From assembly GCA_028023455.1 (NCBI GenBank), contig JAQFVV010000515.1, positions 310,001 through 374,000 on the forward strand: 64,000 bases of DNA, read 5' to 3'. The translations under genes were made by a program, and so were the position numbers. The DNA comes from Epiperipatus broadwayi. Taxonomy: Eukaryota > Onychophora > Udeonychophora > Euonychophora > Peripatidae. This document shows positions 12,634 through 24,479 of the stretch, one piece after another. Each line of letters opens with the position of its first letter. Positions within the stretch are counted from its first letter, which is position 1. Below the pieces are notes generated by a model. That model searched no databases and was not told where the DNA came from. It worked only from the letters and a program-made list of their open reading frames with translations.

Positions 12634-13399
12634 ATCATGTCCTTTAACACAGATTTTTCGTGAGAGAATCCCATACCTTTGGAAACACTCTACTGCACGC
12701 TGTTCTGTCATAGGAAGATCACAACTTTCATTATTTTGCCAAAATGGTAGTGACAAAAATAGATGCTGAAATGTAAACAAATTACAAGTTTGGAGCATGT
12801 CAGCATTTACGAGTTATAATGTATATATAAAAAACTGAAATAAACCTTCTGAATGGAGCAGATATTTGTGGTGCTCCTGAAATTGTATAATCTAACAAAA
12901 ATGGCTGCCAAGTTTGGTAGATAGGATAATACACGACTACCCAAATTTTAAAACCTTTGATGAAGATTACGAATCAGTCAAAACTGTTGGTAAAATAAAA
13001 TCAAAGATCATAAAAAAGCATTGGTTTCAACTGCATAGAAGTGTTTTTCTTTTTTAATGTTTTTAAATCTTTTTTCAATGAATAACTTTTTTAATATAGA
13101 TTTTAAGAAAAAAAATACAATTTATTTCAATTATATTTTGCATAAATATTTAATTTTCTTAAAATAAAACAACTCTAATAATATAATAAATATGTGTTTG
13201 TTTACAGATATAATAACAAGTGATTGTACAAGATTTGCTGAAAAAGTTTATCAACTCAAAAAAAAAAAAGTAAACTATTATTTTTGATGTGTATATACAT
13301 ATGATTAGTAACAATGACAGCTTGCTATTTGCACCAATGAAAATAATTACAGTATTTAGTTTTTAATATTTATTATAAGCAATAATCATTTTATAAAGT

Positions 13400-13405
13400 T
13401 TTATT
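13400..13405 (-). promoter_or_regulatory. Candidate CEP19 polyadenylation signal
   Basis: AATAAA on the minus strand, about 120 bp beyond the CEP19 stop codon. Such hexamers are common in AT-rich DNA, so the assignment is tentative; another lies near 13,370. Confidence 0.3.
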
Positions 13406-13524
13406 ATTTTTTCATTAAATTTTTAAATTCGAGAATTATATTAGTAATAAAAGAATGTAATATATTAGCATCAGTAAAAACATTTACTATAAATAAAAAA
13501 ACATATGCAAGCAACTTGCTTTAA

Positions 13525-14022
13525 TTATTCTTTTTCTTCTATCTCACTGTTAGAATCCCACCCACAGGATTCCAATTTTTCATGAGCAAAGTCTATTTCA
13601 ATATCATACTGCCAATCTGGATCTTCAGGTTTCTTTTGATGCTCAAGAAAACTTTTTTCCATCACTTCTTTTTTTTTCTGAAGAACATCAGGATCAACTT
13701 TATTTAAATCTTCATCAGGATCGATTTTGTGAAATTGAGCATATTTTCTAAGACTATCTTCTATTTCCAATCCATTTTGATGATCCTGAATAATAAAAAA
13801 CAATTTCTCAAGTTGTTCCTTAGGAATTTTGTATAAATATTTTTTATGACGAGAAACATTACGAAAATCTTCACAAAACGTTTCAACGTTGCAATTTTTA
13901 TTAAAATTTCTAATCGGCATTGTTCGTCTGCGCATTTTCCCAGAGTCATTTAAAGAATATGTGATACCGATTGCAGGCGGATCAAAACGAATCCCACATT
14001 TATGGACTGTAAAATCAGCCAT
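13525..14022 (-). CDS. CEP19: Centrosomal protein of 19 kDa (CEP19)
   Basis: The single uninterrupted frame of 165 residues is close to the usual length of CEP19 (about 163-167 in vertebrates). In the known family, CEP19 sits at the mother centriole and ciliary base, where it binds CEP43/FGFR1OP and recruits the small GTPase RABL2 so that intraflagellar transport can enter the cilium. Family blocks are in order along the protein: KCGIRFDPPAI (8-18), MPIRNF (35-40), RHKKYL (58-63), the leucine-rich EQLEKLFFII (69-78), IDPDEDLNK (100-108), DPDWQYDIEI (134-143) and the C-terminal ESCGWD (151-156). The start is fixed by the alignment of the KCGIRF block just after the first Met, and no splice junction is needed. 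The gene is intact, so it is likely functional. It points away from EMSY. Confidence 0.95.
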   Translation of the reverse strand: MADFTVHKCGIRFDPPAIGITYSLNDSGKMRRRTMPIRNFNKNCNVETFCEDFRNVSRHKKYLYKIPKEQLEKLFFIIQDHQNGLEIEDSLRKYAQFHKIDPDEDLNKVDPDVLQKKKEVMEKSFLEHQKKPEDPDWQYDIEIDFAHEKLESCGWDSNSEIEEKE

Positions 14023-14505
14023 TGTAAGATATTATTTTTCATAATGTTAATGATGTTTTAACAATCTACAATTTATTAAATAAAACTTTATTTAAAATAA
14101 GGCGTCCTAAAATATTTTTTCCATTGTCAACGTATGAGAAATTATAGAAATGCATTACTCTTTATATAATTACAAATTTCGCAAATAGTATATTAAAATT
14201 TTTATTTGATAAGAATTCGCAAGTAGTTAACGAAATAAACTATTTATATATTTTTAACTTTATTCTCACGTCTACAGTCCACCATATTGAAGCATCTCCA
14301 GCAATGGCTAATCTAATTTTAACAAAATTTTAATAATTGCTTATAGTTAAGAAAAACTTTTTTCAAGATCTGAAAATCCAAAAATATATTATTTTATTGT
14401 TAAAAATTGCGAAAAAATTATTTCAGTGCAATATGACCAAAACTGAATTGTTTGTAAAAACTGTTGACATTATCAGTTAGTTTTGCCTTTACTGAAAACG
14501 GAAAA

Positions 14506-14540
14506 GCGCCCATGCGCATTACGTCCCGCGCCATATTGAG
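14506..14540. promoter_or_regulatory. GC-rich promoter-like patch, possibly shared by CEP19 and EMSY
   Basis: In otherwise AT-rich DNA this patch packs together a CATGCGCA (NRF1-like half site), TTACGTC (CRE-like), CCCGCGCC (E2F-like) and GCCATATTG (YY1-like core). It is about 480 bp upstream of the CEP19 start. A second ACCATATTG lies near 14,282. TATA-less promoters of ciliary and housekeeping genes often look like this. On the plus strand a possible noncoding exon runs to AAAAG|GTAAAA at 14,617/14,618, which could be the EMSY 5' UTR. The site words are seen; their use is inferred. Confidence 0.5.
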
Positions 14541-14619
14541 TTATGATGGACTTAAAATTTTGCATTGGGGTTATTGTTAGAAGGCTTTGCTTTGTTCTTT
14601 TTTAAAGATCTCAAAAGGT

Positions 14620-16380
14620 AAAAAGTTACTTTAAAAAAAATTCATTACTTTATATATTAATTATTATATATTTTTCATTAAAATATATTTGTCAAGAATT
14701 TATTGTTGTTTTAAACCAAGAAAGTATCGAGAGAGATTCCACTTTCCCCCCAGCTTTTTTTTTTTTTGTTAAAAAAAATTATTCTGAAACGACATTATGC
14801 TAAAAACAGTTAAGAAAGAAAAATAAGATTTCACATTTATTTTATATGAAATTAGCATTAATAATTGCAGTTTTGACATGATAGTTATGAATATTCTTTA
14901 TATCTGTGTTAACGATGTGGTTTTAAAACTGCTTGTAATTTTAGAACGTATAAAAATTTAAGTTGTTTGATTAAATTGCATCATTTCTTTTATATTTAGA
15001 ATTTAATCATAATGGCTTTAAATCAAAAAAATATCCAGTGAGTTTGAAATAGACTTAATTGAATTTGAAACTGACTTTATTGATAATTTTCGTATGGTTT
15101 ATTTGATCTGATTATTACGCTGAGTATTTATTATTATTTGTATATTAGACCCAATTTATATATAAATAAATTATAAGCAAACCATAAAACGAAGGCTGTA
15201 GCTTATTTTAATGCCTTGATTGTACATAAATAATTTAAATACTCATATAATAGATGGAATCCATTTCTTTTGTTTTTGTGTAATAGTAGTAAAGTGCATG
15301 GGTGATTTAGTATTATATGGTTCTTTTGTTTTTCTTAAATTTAAATTTAAAATTTCATTGCTGCATTAAAATAGCAAATGTATAGTTAACGATAATATTA
15401 ATTAATTAGATACCAAAAGTAAAATTACATAATTAACTATATTTAGCCAAACATTAAATTACTTAGATACATCTTTAGTGCTAGTTGTAATAATAGAGTT
15501 GCAGTTCAACATTATAAAAATCATATGTCCTAAATAATTTAATGGTTAATTATATACATATTAGATGAGCTTAAAAGATATGTGAAACATGTAATATTTT
15601 AGTATATTAGAAAGATGAATACACTAGCATCGCCTTTTTTTTTTTTGCACCTGTGTGTTTCAATGAACCTGCAGTCATCATGAAATCTGATGCAAGCTAT
15701 AATTTTAATTGAAATAATTTAGGTAGGAAAACAAAATTGCTTGAAAAAGTGCATAAAAGATCATGAAACCATTGAATCAGAAAGATGAGAATGATTTATC
15801 TAAAATTTATGCAGTGTAAAAAACAAGAGACTGCCAGACTGCAGAAAAACACTAGTTAATTAGATATTTTTATTTATCCCATTATATTTATTGTTAAAAG
15901 TCAAACAATATTGACTAACCATATTGTTCTCAACAAATGTAAAATTATTTGTGCTCATTAACTTGAAAAGTTTTTTTGATTTTAGATGTCTTAATTTGAT
16001 AATAAGACTACCAAATAACTGGTAGTAATCTAAATAAATCCTAATAGGATTGTTATAAAACATGAAAAATCTTAAATAAATGTAGGAACTGTAGATCTAC
16101 AGATACTCAAAATGCAAGTGATTTTGATAAATGATAATTATTTTAAACTGATAAAAATAAATACCTATTTTGTTGCAATTTCAAATTGATTATGCAAAGT
16201 TTAGTATGGCGTAGTTTAAGGTGTAAGATAGTGATGCAACAAGGGTAATTGGAGGTAGTGTAGGCTTTATTGAAGGATTAGCAGTTTTGGAAAGTATACC
16301 ATTGCTTTGATAATGATAATAAAGTTTTGAACACATTAAATTCAATATGTAGAAGTGTATGTGTGTGTGTATATATATAA
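14620..16380. other. AT-rich noncoding stretch
   Basis: No gene or recognised repeat was found. If EMSY transcription starts near 14.5 kb, this is the beginning of its 5' UTR intron. A (TG)n/(TA)n microsatellite lies at about 16,357-16,379. Confidence 0.4.
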
Positions 16381-16560
16381 TGTTACCAGTCGAAAAACGT
16401 CCACCGCCTAAACTGCAAGTCGGATCCAAACTCAGCCGAACCAAACTGAATTCAAACCCAATTCACCAACTCAGATTAGTGGATGATCTAAATCGACGGC
16501 ACAGTGCTATGCGCCAAGGAACTAGCTCAATGGTTGATGATGATTAGAGACTGCTGAACT
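16381..16560 (+). mobile_element. 3' tail fragment of a LINE-like element
   Basis: A GC-rich 170-bp island encodes a short basic, Asp-ended tail (open 16,359-16,547) finishing GTSSMVDDD, with the DNA ending ATGGTTGATGATGATTAG. The terminal words resemble the GGTTGATGATGAT ends of the two LINE copies at 1.7-9 kb. It is probably the heavily 5'-truncated end of a related element. Confidence 0.45.
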
Positions 16561-16599
16561 GACATTAATATTGGATAATAAACTGACTAAAGATAATTT

Positions 16600-18760
16600 T
16601 AAATCGAGTCATATGTATATGTTCGGGTTACCAACACAGACAGCGAGCCTTAACATTAAATAATTATTGAATAAAAGACTTAAGAAACCAAGTGTGTTAA
16701 TAAAATATTTTAATAATAATAGTAATGGTTTTGTTCAATTTTAAATAATGATTATATTGATCACCTCTAGCCTTAAACAGAATGGCAGTTCCTATTATAT
16801 GCCAATGAGTATTACGCAATATTATGAAAGTCTATCTGTCTATTTCCCCAACCAGAAAATAAAGGCAGATAAAGGTATCAGTCAGTGGGACGGAAATTAT
16901 TGTTCTAATTTTATACGAAAGAATGTGAGATTTATTTTTACATTCGCAAATCCATTCATGAAGAGCAAGATACGTATTTAGGGCATAACTTTAACCTTTA
17001 TTAGGAAACTTATTTAATTTGAGATAACTGAGAATTTATTCGACTTTAATTGAAATCATTTCATCATGAATTACGAGCATGAGAGCGGGCTTTACTGGAA
17101 CAGAGAGGTAACGGTGCTGACGAATTATGAGCTATAAATGAAAAGGAAAGATAATCACTGGTCGGTGGTTTAAGTAGTATGGCAGCTTGAGTAACACAAG
17201 TCTTACTGCCCTTTAAGGAGATATGGAACACGGGGAAGCCAGGCCGAGTCATAGCTACGAATCTTTGGTGTTCCAAATATAACATGAGCGGGGTAGGAAG
17301 TGCTTTCTTCCTCTATAATTAAAATATCAGTAATATCACCACCGACAAGCCTACGGAGCGGAAGATTGCCCTACGTCAGCGTTTGAAGATGATGACTTGA
17401 TAGTCACCGTTTGAATAATAAAACCCAATTTATTTTAGAATGCTCTACGTGATGACTTGATCAGATTAATTAAAGTCAAACGAGCTTTTAACTAAAACTA
17501 TTTTAAAGCATTTATAAAATTATATTAGTTATGCCCCAAACATCGTGCCCTCCCTGAATCTTAATAGAAAGTAACAGAAATTGAATTAGAATATATTTAT
17601 TTGATTCCTTTATCGACCCTTTTGCAAAAACATTTTAATATTATATATGAATAACTAAATATTGGTGAACACGAGAAAATAGCTGGGGCATAGATTAGAA
17701 ACTGAGCTAATAATTTATTATTAGCCAATTATAACAATAACAAACATTTAATAATTTATTTCGACTCGATGATTGATAGAACTGTATACATCTAGTTCTA
17801 ATGGGCGAGAATTACTATCAGAATTAATATTATTTATTTGCACAAAGCAAATGGAACAAAGGAGCTCATCGAGTGGAAGGATTATTGGCCTATAATTAAA
17901 AATAAATGACATTTAAAAAAAATCACTCGATAAATATATATATAGTACAATAAATGAACTGCCATCGTAAAAAGGAAAATTAAATCTAAGGACTAGAGAT
18001 TGAGATAATTACTATATAATTTACAATAGCATAAATAAAAAGGTTTTATAAGGATTATTACATTAAAGAATGAAAAGAACTCTTAAAGGGAGTGTAAAGT
18101 AAAGTTCGGAAACAGCCAGAAAGTTTACGGTTCATTATGGAAATATATTACCATTTCTTCCGGGGCTGGTTCCTTAGTTTACACGTCCGGGTTGGTAAAA
18201 CGTAGGCATGCATTTGGTCGATTATTTGAACAGCATTTTAATTGATTTTTCATGATTTTGGCAGCATGATTAGTCCGAAGGATTTAGCGGCTTCATTGAA
18301 GATTTTCAGGGGACTTCAGGAACTGTAGCCAGACTCCTGACGTTTAGCCTCTCACCATGCTAGGAACACTATTTGAATTCATGATTTTAAGACGCACAGA
18401 GTTTAATGGCACTTCTCTACAACAAAGATGGCTTCTCATTGTCTAAACTTTTCTAGGCTATTTATACTGTCCTCTGATGCCTTCAGGCTAGCGCTTCTTT
18501 CATTATCAATGTTACAAATTTTACTAGTTGTTTTTAGATACATTCCTTCGATAAGGCTTTCAAACTCATTAACTTGAATTCATTTTCTAATTAGAAAATG
18601 AATTCTTAAAATCAGGAAAATGATTTTAATTAGGAAATCCTTACATTTTAAATACTTATCTTTTTTTCTAATTAATAAAACTTTACCAATTGTTTTTAGA
18701 AAGGGAAAATCTGAAAGCTTATCAAAAGAATGTAGCTTTTAATCACTAAGATTCGAACAG
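16600..18760. mobile_element. Unclassified LTR-like noncoding element
   Basis: About 2 kb of DNA with GC-richer islands (16,610-16,660; 17,080-17,420; 18,120-18,500) and no coding potential. It shares the word pair ACATTCCTT(C/A)GATAAG and CTTTCAA, in order, with the element at 22,260-24,047 (here 18,540-18,570, there about 23,418-23,445). The boundaries are not defined. Confidence 0.4.
18576..18605. repeat. Perfect 30-bp palindrome
   Basis: GAATTCATTTTCTAA is followed directly by its exact reverse complement with no spacer. It sits between inverted copies of a TTTCAA/TTATC word (18,538-18,567 and 18,708-18,735), so it may be the centre of a foldback at the end of the surrounding element. 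Confidence 0.7.
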
Positions 18761-19019
18761 ATTATTTAAAAGTAAAATCAAAACATTCCCGACGCAATGA
18801 AACTTTCGAACAATTATATATATTTAAATATTTATAAATATATACGCACAATCCACGCAGTTGTAATATATATAAATTCATGAATAATTTTATCATGAAT
18901 TTATTAATAGCATTGATTAATTCAAACCTTAAACTAATTAATTTTAATACACACTTATAAAATAGTTTTTCTTTAAGAAAACTAGCGTGGATTGACCATA
19001 TAAAGCCCCATTGTATCGG

Positions 19020-19140
19020 AAATTTAAGGTTAGTACTAGGGTTTGAAGTGGGCTTATGGCTAGATGTCATGAAACTAGGATCGAACTCAGATCCGACTGC
19101 TTCAGTAAACCAAATGAAATACCCATTATTTATTATAGTC
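19020..19140 (-). repeat. tRNA-like SINE fragment
   Basis: On the minus strand GAGTTCGATCCTAG fits a pol III B box and CATTTGGTTTACTGAAG fits an A box loosely. The spacing is shorter than in a true tRNA and no acceptor stem closes, so it reads as a decayed tRNA-derived SINE head. Confidence 0.35.
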
Positions 19141-19205
19141 ATAATAAATAAAACAGAGTATTAATACTTATAACAAATATTTGTAATAATTATAATCCTC
19201 ACAAA

Positions 19206-19281
19206 AATACTTTTTCATTTGTTTTTAAAATTATTATTAAGAATACTTTTTCATTTGTTTTTAAAATTATTATTAAGAATA
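19206..19281. repeat. Perfect 36-bp tandem duplication
   Basis: Two exact copies of a 36-bp AT-rich unit starting AATACTTTTTCATTTG lie end to end. It is a recent local duplication with no sign of function. Confidence 0.75.
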
Positions 19282-19781
19282 TTTGTTGTTCTTATTAATA
19301 CTTTATTATAATATTTTTATGTATAAATGTTTATTAGGTTTATGTAACATTCTCAAATATACATGCGTGGTGTATTAAGAGAGATATGTGTTTGTATATA
19401 GGAATAAATTTATGAAATAATAATCTTCAAATGTGAATATTATAAGAATCATTAATTCAAACTTTTTAGAGCTATTTTAATGAACTTGCAAATATGCCAT
19501 CACATATCAATGCAATCCATTATCAGATGAAAAATAAATTTTATTTTCAACTAGTCTTCAAGATCTTATATAAATAATAGATTAATTATTGATATTTCAT
19601 AGGTGTGAAACGTTATGTTACATTAGCAATGATTTTAGCAAAGTTTTGACCTAATTGGTTTACATTTCAAATCACAATGTTTGTATAAATTGTATTAATT
19701 TGAACAAATTTTGTAACCAAACAATAGCTGTTAAATATGTAATAATAATAAACCACTCATAAATTAGTATGGCCATTCTAA

Positions 19782-20995
19782 CTACAAAAAAAAAAAAGAA
19801 AAGAAAAGAGAGTGAGAGAAAACTACTCTAGAAATGAGTTTGCAATGACATGTCCATATGGAAAGAACATACTGGGCTATTTTTCTGTTAATTTGATAAA
19901 ATTTCTTCAGCAGAAAATTCAGTTCATGTCTAATTGTAGCTCTCCATAGTAGTCTATTTTCTGCTATATCTTCCCAGTGAAAACAATTGATATATATTTT
20001 TAGAATGCCTTTGAAATGAACCTTATATCTACCTCTCACATGAAAATGATGTTCAAGTTCACTATAAAGCATTCTTTTAGAAACTATTGCATTGTTGATT
20101 TGTTTTGCATTTTCGATCCAATGAAGGTAGGGAATCTCTGTAGTATCACATTCAGAAAATTGAAGAATATGTTGATTGGTTTTATGATTTTGCCATTGTA
20201 ATTTTAAAATTTTATGGAGCATTCTTAAACGAAACTTTTCTAATGCTTTTATTGCACCAATAAAGTGTCCAAATTTCACATCCATACAATAAATTAGATA
20301 AAATGACAGCTCTATTTAAAGCTAACTTAATTGCAGTAGATATCTTTTTGATATGTAAATATTTTATCTTTTAACTTATTAAAAGCTACAGTAGCACATT
20401 GAGTCTCTTTTCCTCAAAATGCAATTCTATCTTTCTATCTATAAAACTACTGAGATACTTAATCTAGTTTACATTCTCAAGTTGATAATCAGCCAAGATA
20501 AAAGCTGTTGAGGATTCTCTCTCAATCATTGGCTGATAAAGAAAACTCATATGTTGCATTTAGAACATTAAGTACATTCTGTAAGTCATCTTTTGGACTG
20601 ACCAAAATAGCACAATCATTAGCATATTGTAAATTTAGAATCAAAAAAGTTTTTGTTTTCATTTTTAATCAATTCAAATTAAAAATTTCACCATTAAATC
20701 TATATTGTATCTTGATTTCTGTTTGATTAAGCTGCCTATAAACAATTTCAGACAGCTATCGTGAAATTTGAAAACAATGTTGGAGCAAATACACATCTTT
20801 ATTTATTACCAGTTTTCAGTTGAAATGTCTCAGAATCCTCATTGAATCTCGTAGTAGCCATTTACGGTTGGAAACAACCTATTCAATAAAATTCTTAGAA
20901 GTACCATTACTGTAATGATACTTTATATTAATCTTGTCTATTTTTTTAAAAAATTGTAACTGTAAAACATCCCTATGATCGGGGTACAATTTCAT
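19782..20995 (-). pseudogene. LINE reverse transcriptase remnant, minus strand
   Basis: The frame 19,782-20,285 reads as the C-terminal part of a LINE ORF2: a KALEKFRLRMLHKILKLQW block, then YLHWIENAKQ and WEDIAENRLLWRATI, which are typical of the region after the RT domain. Upstream on the same strand, around 20,560-20,660, the translation gives LQYANDCAILVSPKDDLQ, a mutated form of the catalytic YADD box (third residue changed to Asn). Stops and frameshifts separate the two parts. This family differs from the LINE at 1.7-9 kb. Confidence 0.78.
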
Positions 20996-21559
20996 GGGGC
21001 TATATATTCTTAAAAAATTTCAATGTTTTTGATGCTAATATATCATTACCATATGTAGCACTGAGAATATGTAATAAAATAATAATTTGATGAATGAATT
21101 ACATTGATTTAAGAGCGACTTCTAACTTGTAAATGATTCTTATAGTATGCAAATTTTAACAATTATTTTATATTTTCTGTTACATATTTATAACCATTGT
21201 TTGTTTGCAGAATTGTTAAAATTAATAGTATAAATATGTATAAAATTTGAAACAGAGAAAAATAAAGTGATTAATATGTATAATATATATATGTTTTTTA
21301 AATATAATAAACTTTTATTTTTTGTATTTAATGTATTGAATTTATATATTGGTCTTGGAGTATGAATGTGTGAACATATATATATTCCCAAACAACAGAC
21401 AAATTAATATTTGTGAATATTTTTTTAATTTGGTAATTACAATATAATATCTACTTGTTTTATTTAATAAAACAGCTTTGGATTTTAAATATAACTGGTG
21501 GACAGATTTAAAATATATATATACAGGATATATTTTTTAAAAAAGTGACATTGAATATT

Positions 21560-22240
21560 TGTTATGCCTATGGATTTACAAAAAGTACAGTTGAAACAGC
21601 TGGGGAAAGCAAATAGAAAACTAATCCAATAATAATAAACTATCTGAAGTTATAGAATTAAAAAACATTGTAATAATAGGCATTTTGACTGTTAGCTAGA
21701 ATGACAAACAATTCAGTGAAGACATTAAATTTATCATCAAAAATGGAAAAAAAATTGGATGTTGTATGTCTCTTATGAGACAAGATGGATTAGAAGAGAG
21801 ATGATAAGAATTTTATATTCTAGAAATAAAAATATATATACAAGAACAACAGAAAGTTTTACAAATAGAAATCTAGTAAATGATAGATTGATGGTGGTAA
21901 GAATAAAAGTATATCTAAAAGATATGATTATTATTCAAGTATACATGATATCTGATAGTTGGTAAGATGATGCACTAGGAAACATATGAAGAAATAGAAA
22001 TAGTCAATGAAAAAGAATATAAGGATAGGTATATAATGTTAATGGAGGATTGGAATGTTGTGGTAGGTGAGGAAGAGAAATTTTGAATTGATGGCAAGAA
22101 ATTAAAAAGATTGATACATTTTTATAGAAAAAATAATCATATATAACAGCTATATAAAATATATTTTGTGCCGTGTGCATTTATATAATGATCCTTGCGT
22201 ACTCTATTTGCTAGGCTTAACTGGATTTAAACTTTATTTA
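21560..22240 (+). pseudogene. LINE endonuclease fragment, heavily decayed
   Basis: Translated pieces include VSYETRWIRRE (compare the family motif QETRW), VNDRLMVVRIKV (family NDR(I/L)M-V-I) and, near 22,030-22,075, LMEDWNVVVGEEE (compare MGDWNAKVG). Several stop codons interrupt it. It seems to be the 5' half of the LINE whose RT half resumes at about 24,480, split by the element at 22,260-24,047. Confidence 0.6.
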
Positions 22241-22259
22241 TCATAAATTTATAATTTTA

Positions 22260-24047
22260 TATTATAAATATTACATGAACGGACCAGCCCTTCGAGCAGA
22301 GGGGAGAATACCGCCAATAGCAGAGCTGTCAACGATACCCACAGTCAGACCATGCTGTGCAACACATATGACGATCACATTTCCAGACCGTGGCCCACCT
22401 TGACTGCTAGATTCAAACCCCTACTATCCAAGCACTTTATTTGTTTTGAGATAAACCTCAGGCGCCAGCTAGTTACGAGAACTAACGTGTTTGGACAGTA
22501 GACCCATAATCCAGCACTCGAAATTTCCTATGACTTAGCTCAATCAATTATAATATAATAACAAATTATTGCTTTAATTAGTGGTAAAGAATTGACCGAC
22601 AAATATTACGTTTTAGGATAATTTATTTTAACTACTCATTTATTATTCTAATTTTAAATACTTTTATAAGAACTTAATTAAATTAGACAATGTTAATTAC
22701 ATTTAATGACTACGCACATTCTTAATTCATACAATAAAATATAGATAATGTGAAGCATTAAATGAATACATGAAATTAATATATCATAAAGCATTAATAT
22801 ATACGACATTTCAAAACACATACATCAATAGTTCTTTATGCGTACTATAGATTTCATTTGTTAACTGACTCTGGGAGGCTTCAAATTATTGCAATGGCTA
22901 CATTAATTAGAAATGGAAATAAGAAAATGTTATTACCTAGAATTTTAGAACGTGGATACTTCTTGCTGTTTGCTGTGAACTATATTTTCAATAGGACTTC
23001 TTGCTGGTTGTTACTTCACATGAAAATCTTTTCAACCAGTTGGATTCGAGGTTTTCTGGAGGTTTAATGCTTAGTATTCTGTGGCACTATTCTTTAAGAC
23101 AGTTAGATATTAAAAGCGGATTTTCAAGTTGTTAGGCAGGCATTACTTTTCCCCGGAAGGTTGGCTGTTTTATCGAACTCAGGTTGGAGCAAAGTTGTAT
23201 GTTTCTGACGACAAGTAACAATGCATGATTGACTCTGGATACATAATAGACTGACTGATTGATTGACTCAACTGCACTGATCTGATTGTGATCTTAACTT
23301 CTGTCCAATGAAAAAACTGGACTAATTATTAGGATGACCTGTTGTCATTTTGATAATTGGTTTTTATGTCCATCAGCTATTTCTGTTGTTAAAGCTTCTC
23401 CACTGTTTTTGAATACATTCCTTAGATAAGCTTTCAATTCCGTGTTTTTATTTTGTAGCCATTGCAAACTTGTTGTTTTGTGGATTTGGTTTAACTTAAT
23501 AGCCATTGCAATTTCTATTTTTAAATTTTTAACTTTCTTATTTCATTTTATCAACACGCACATATTTTGCTATGTTTACAATCACTATTAACACGCAAAT
23601 ATATTTTATTCTAATAACTAATTTAAACGAAAGAGATTTCTTTTTAATTATTTGAAAATCCACTACTTTTAATTTCCCCCGTAAAACTATGAATCAATTG
23701 TTTTTTGCAAACTACTTTTTTTTTCTTTAATATTTTAAATGAAGAGAGAGAGATTTATTCTTGAACGGTCATAACTTGTAACTTTTATTTACTTTCTAAA
23801 ATTGTTGAGTTAATCTTCCTCCTCCTTCTAATTAATTACTTGTACTTTTATTTCAAACCACTAATAATAGAAAAAAACTCTTTAGACCTTTAGTTTTAAT
23901 GTTTCTAAAGCAAACTGCATTTTGTTCAATAAAGAAACTCTAGATTTTTTTATAAACAACAATCTCTGAAACCTTCCCATTATTTATGATAATTTTATTT
24001 TAATAATTTTTTAGGCAAAATTTTAATGAACACTCAATAGTGTTACA
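22260..24047 (-). mobile_element. LTR-like element with palindromic TGTAACAC terminus
   Basis: This noncoding unit has GC-rich islands (22,280-22,510; 22,970-23,290). Its right end, read on the minus strand, starts TGTAACACTATTGAGTGTTCA, an 8-bp stem around a short loop. The same design, TGT-RACG hairpin at the edge, ends the elements at 32.6-35.1, 47.5-49.7 and 60.6-62.8 kb. It sits inside a broken LINE. The exact left edge and a target duplication could not be fixed. Confidence 0.5.
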
Positions 24048-24284
24048 GTATATTAATAATTATACATGAAAAAACCTTTTTTAGGACATGATTTTATGTC
24101 TGTTTTTATGCCCGTATCAAATCGTTGAATATTTACATGTTAATATACTATTGCACATAGAGCACTATCTACAACTTTTACGAAATAAAACGTAAATAAA
24201 CAAAATAAAATTATGTTACAGCAATCCAGATTGTTAGAAATTCATTAAAAGTTGAAACAAAACAACTATATAACATATCAATAC

Positions 24285-24315
24285 ACAAAATAAATAAATA
24301 AATAAATAAATAAAA
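24285..24315. repeat. (AAAT)n microsatellite
   Basis: About seven near-perfect AAAT units. A shorter run of the same kind lies near 24,588-24,606. Confidence 0.8.
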
Positions 24316-24479
24316 GCTCTATATAAGTTTATATATACTATCTTATTATATAATTTTCCATTCATATTAATTTATATGAAGAAGACCATAAGCCAGAAAC
24401 TAATCTGTTGATATGCACAGGACAGCACAGAATAGTATCACTATCAAGTATCTATCGATTACTCAAGATTATAATAGAT

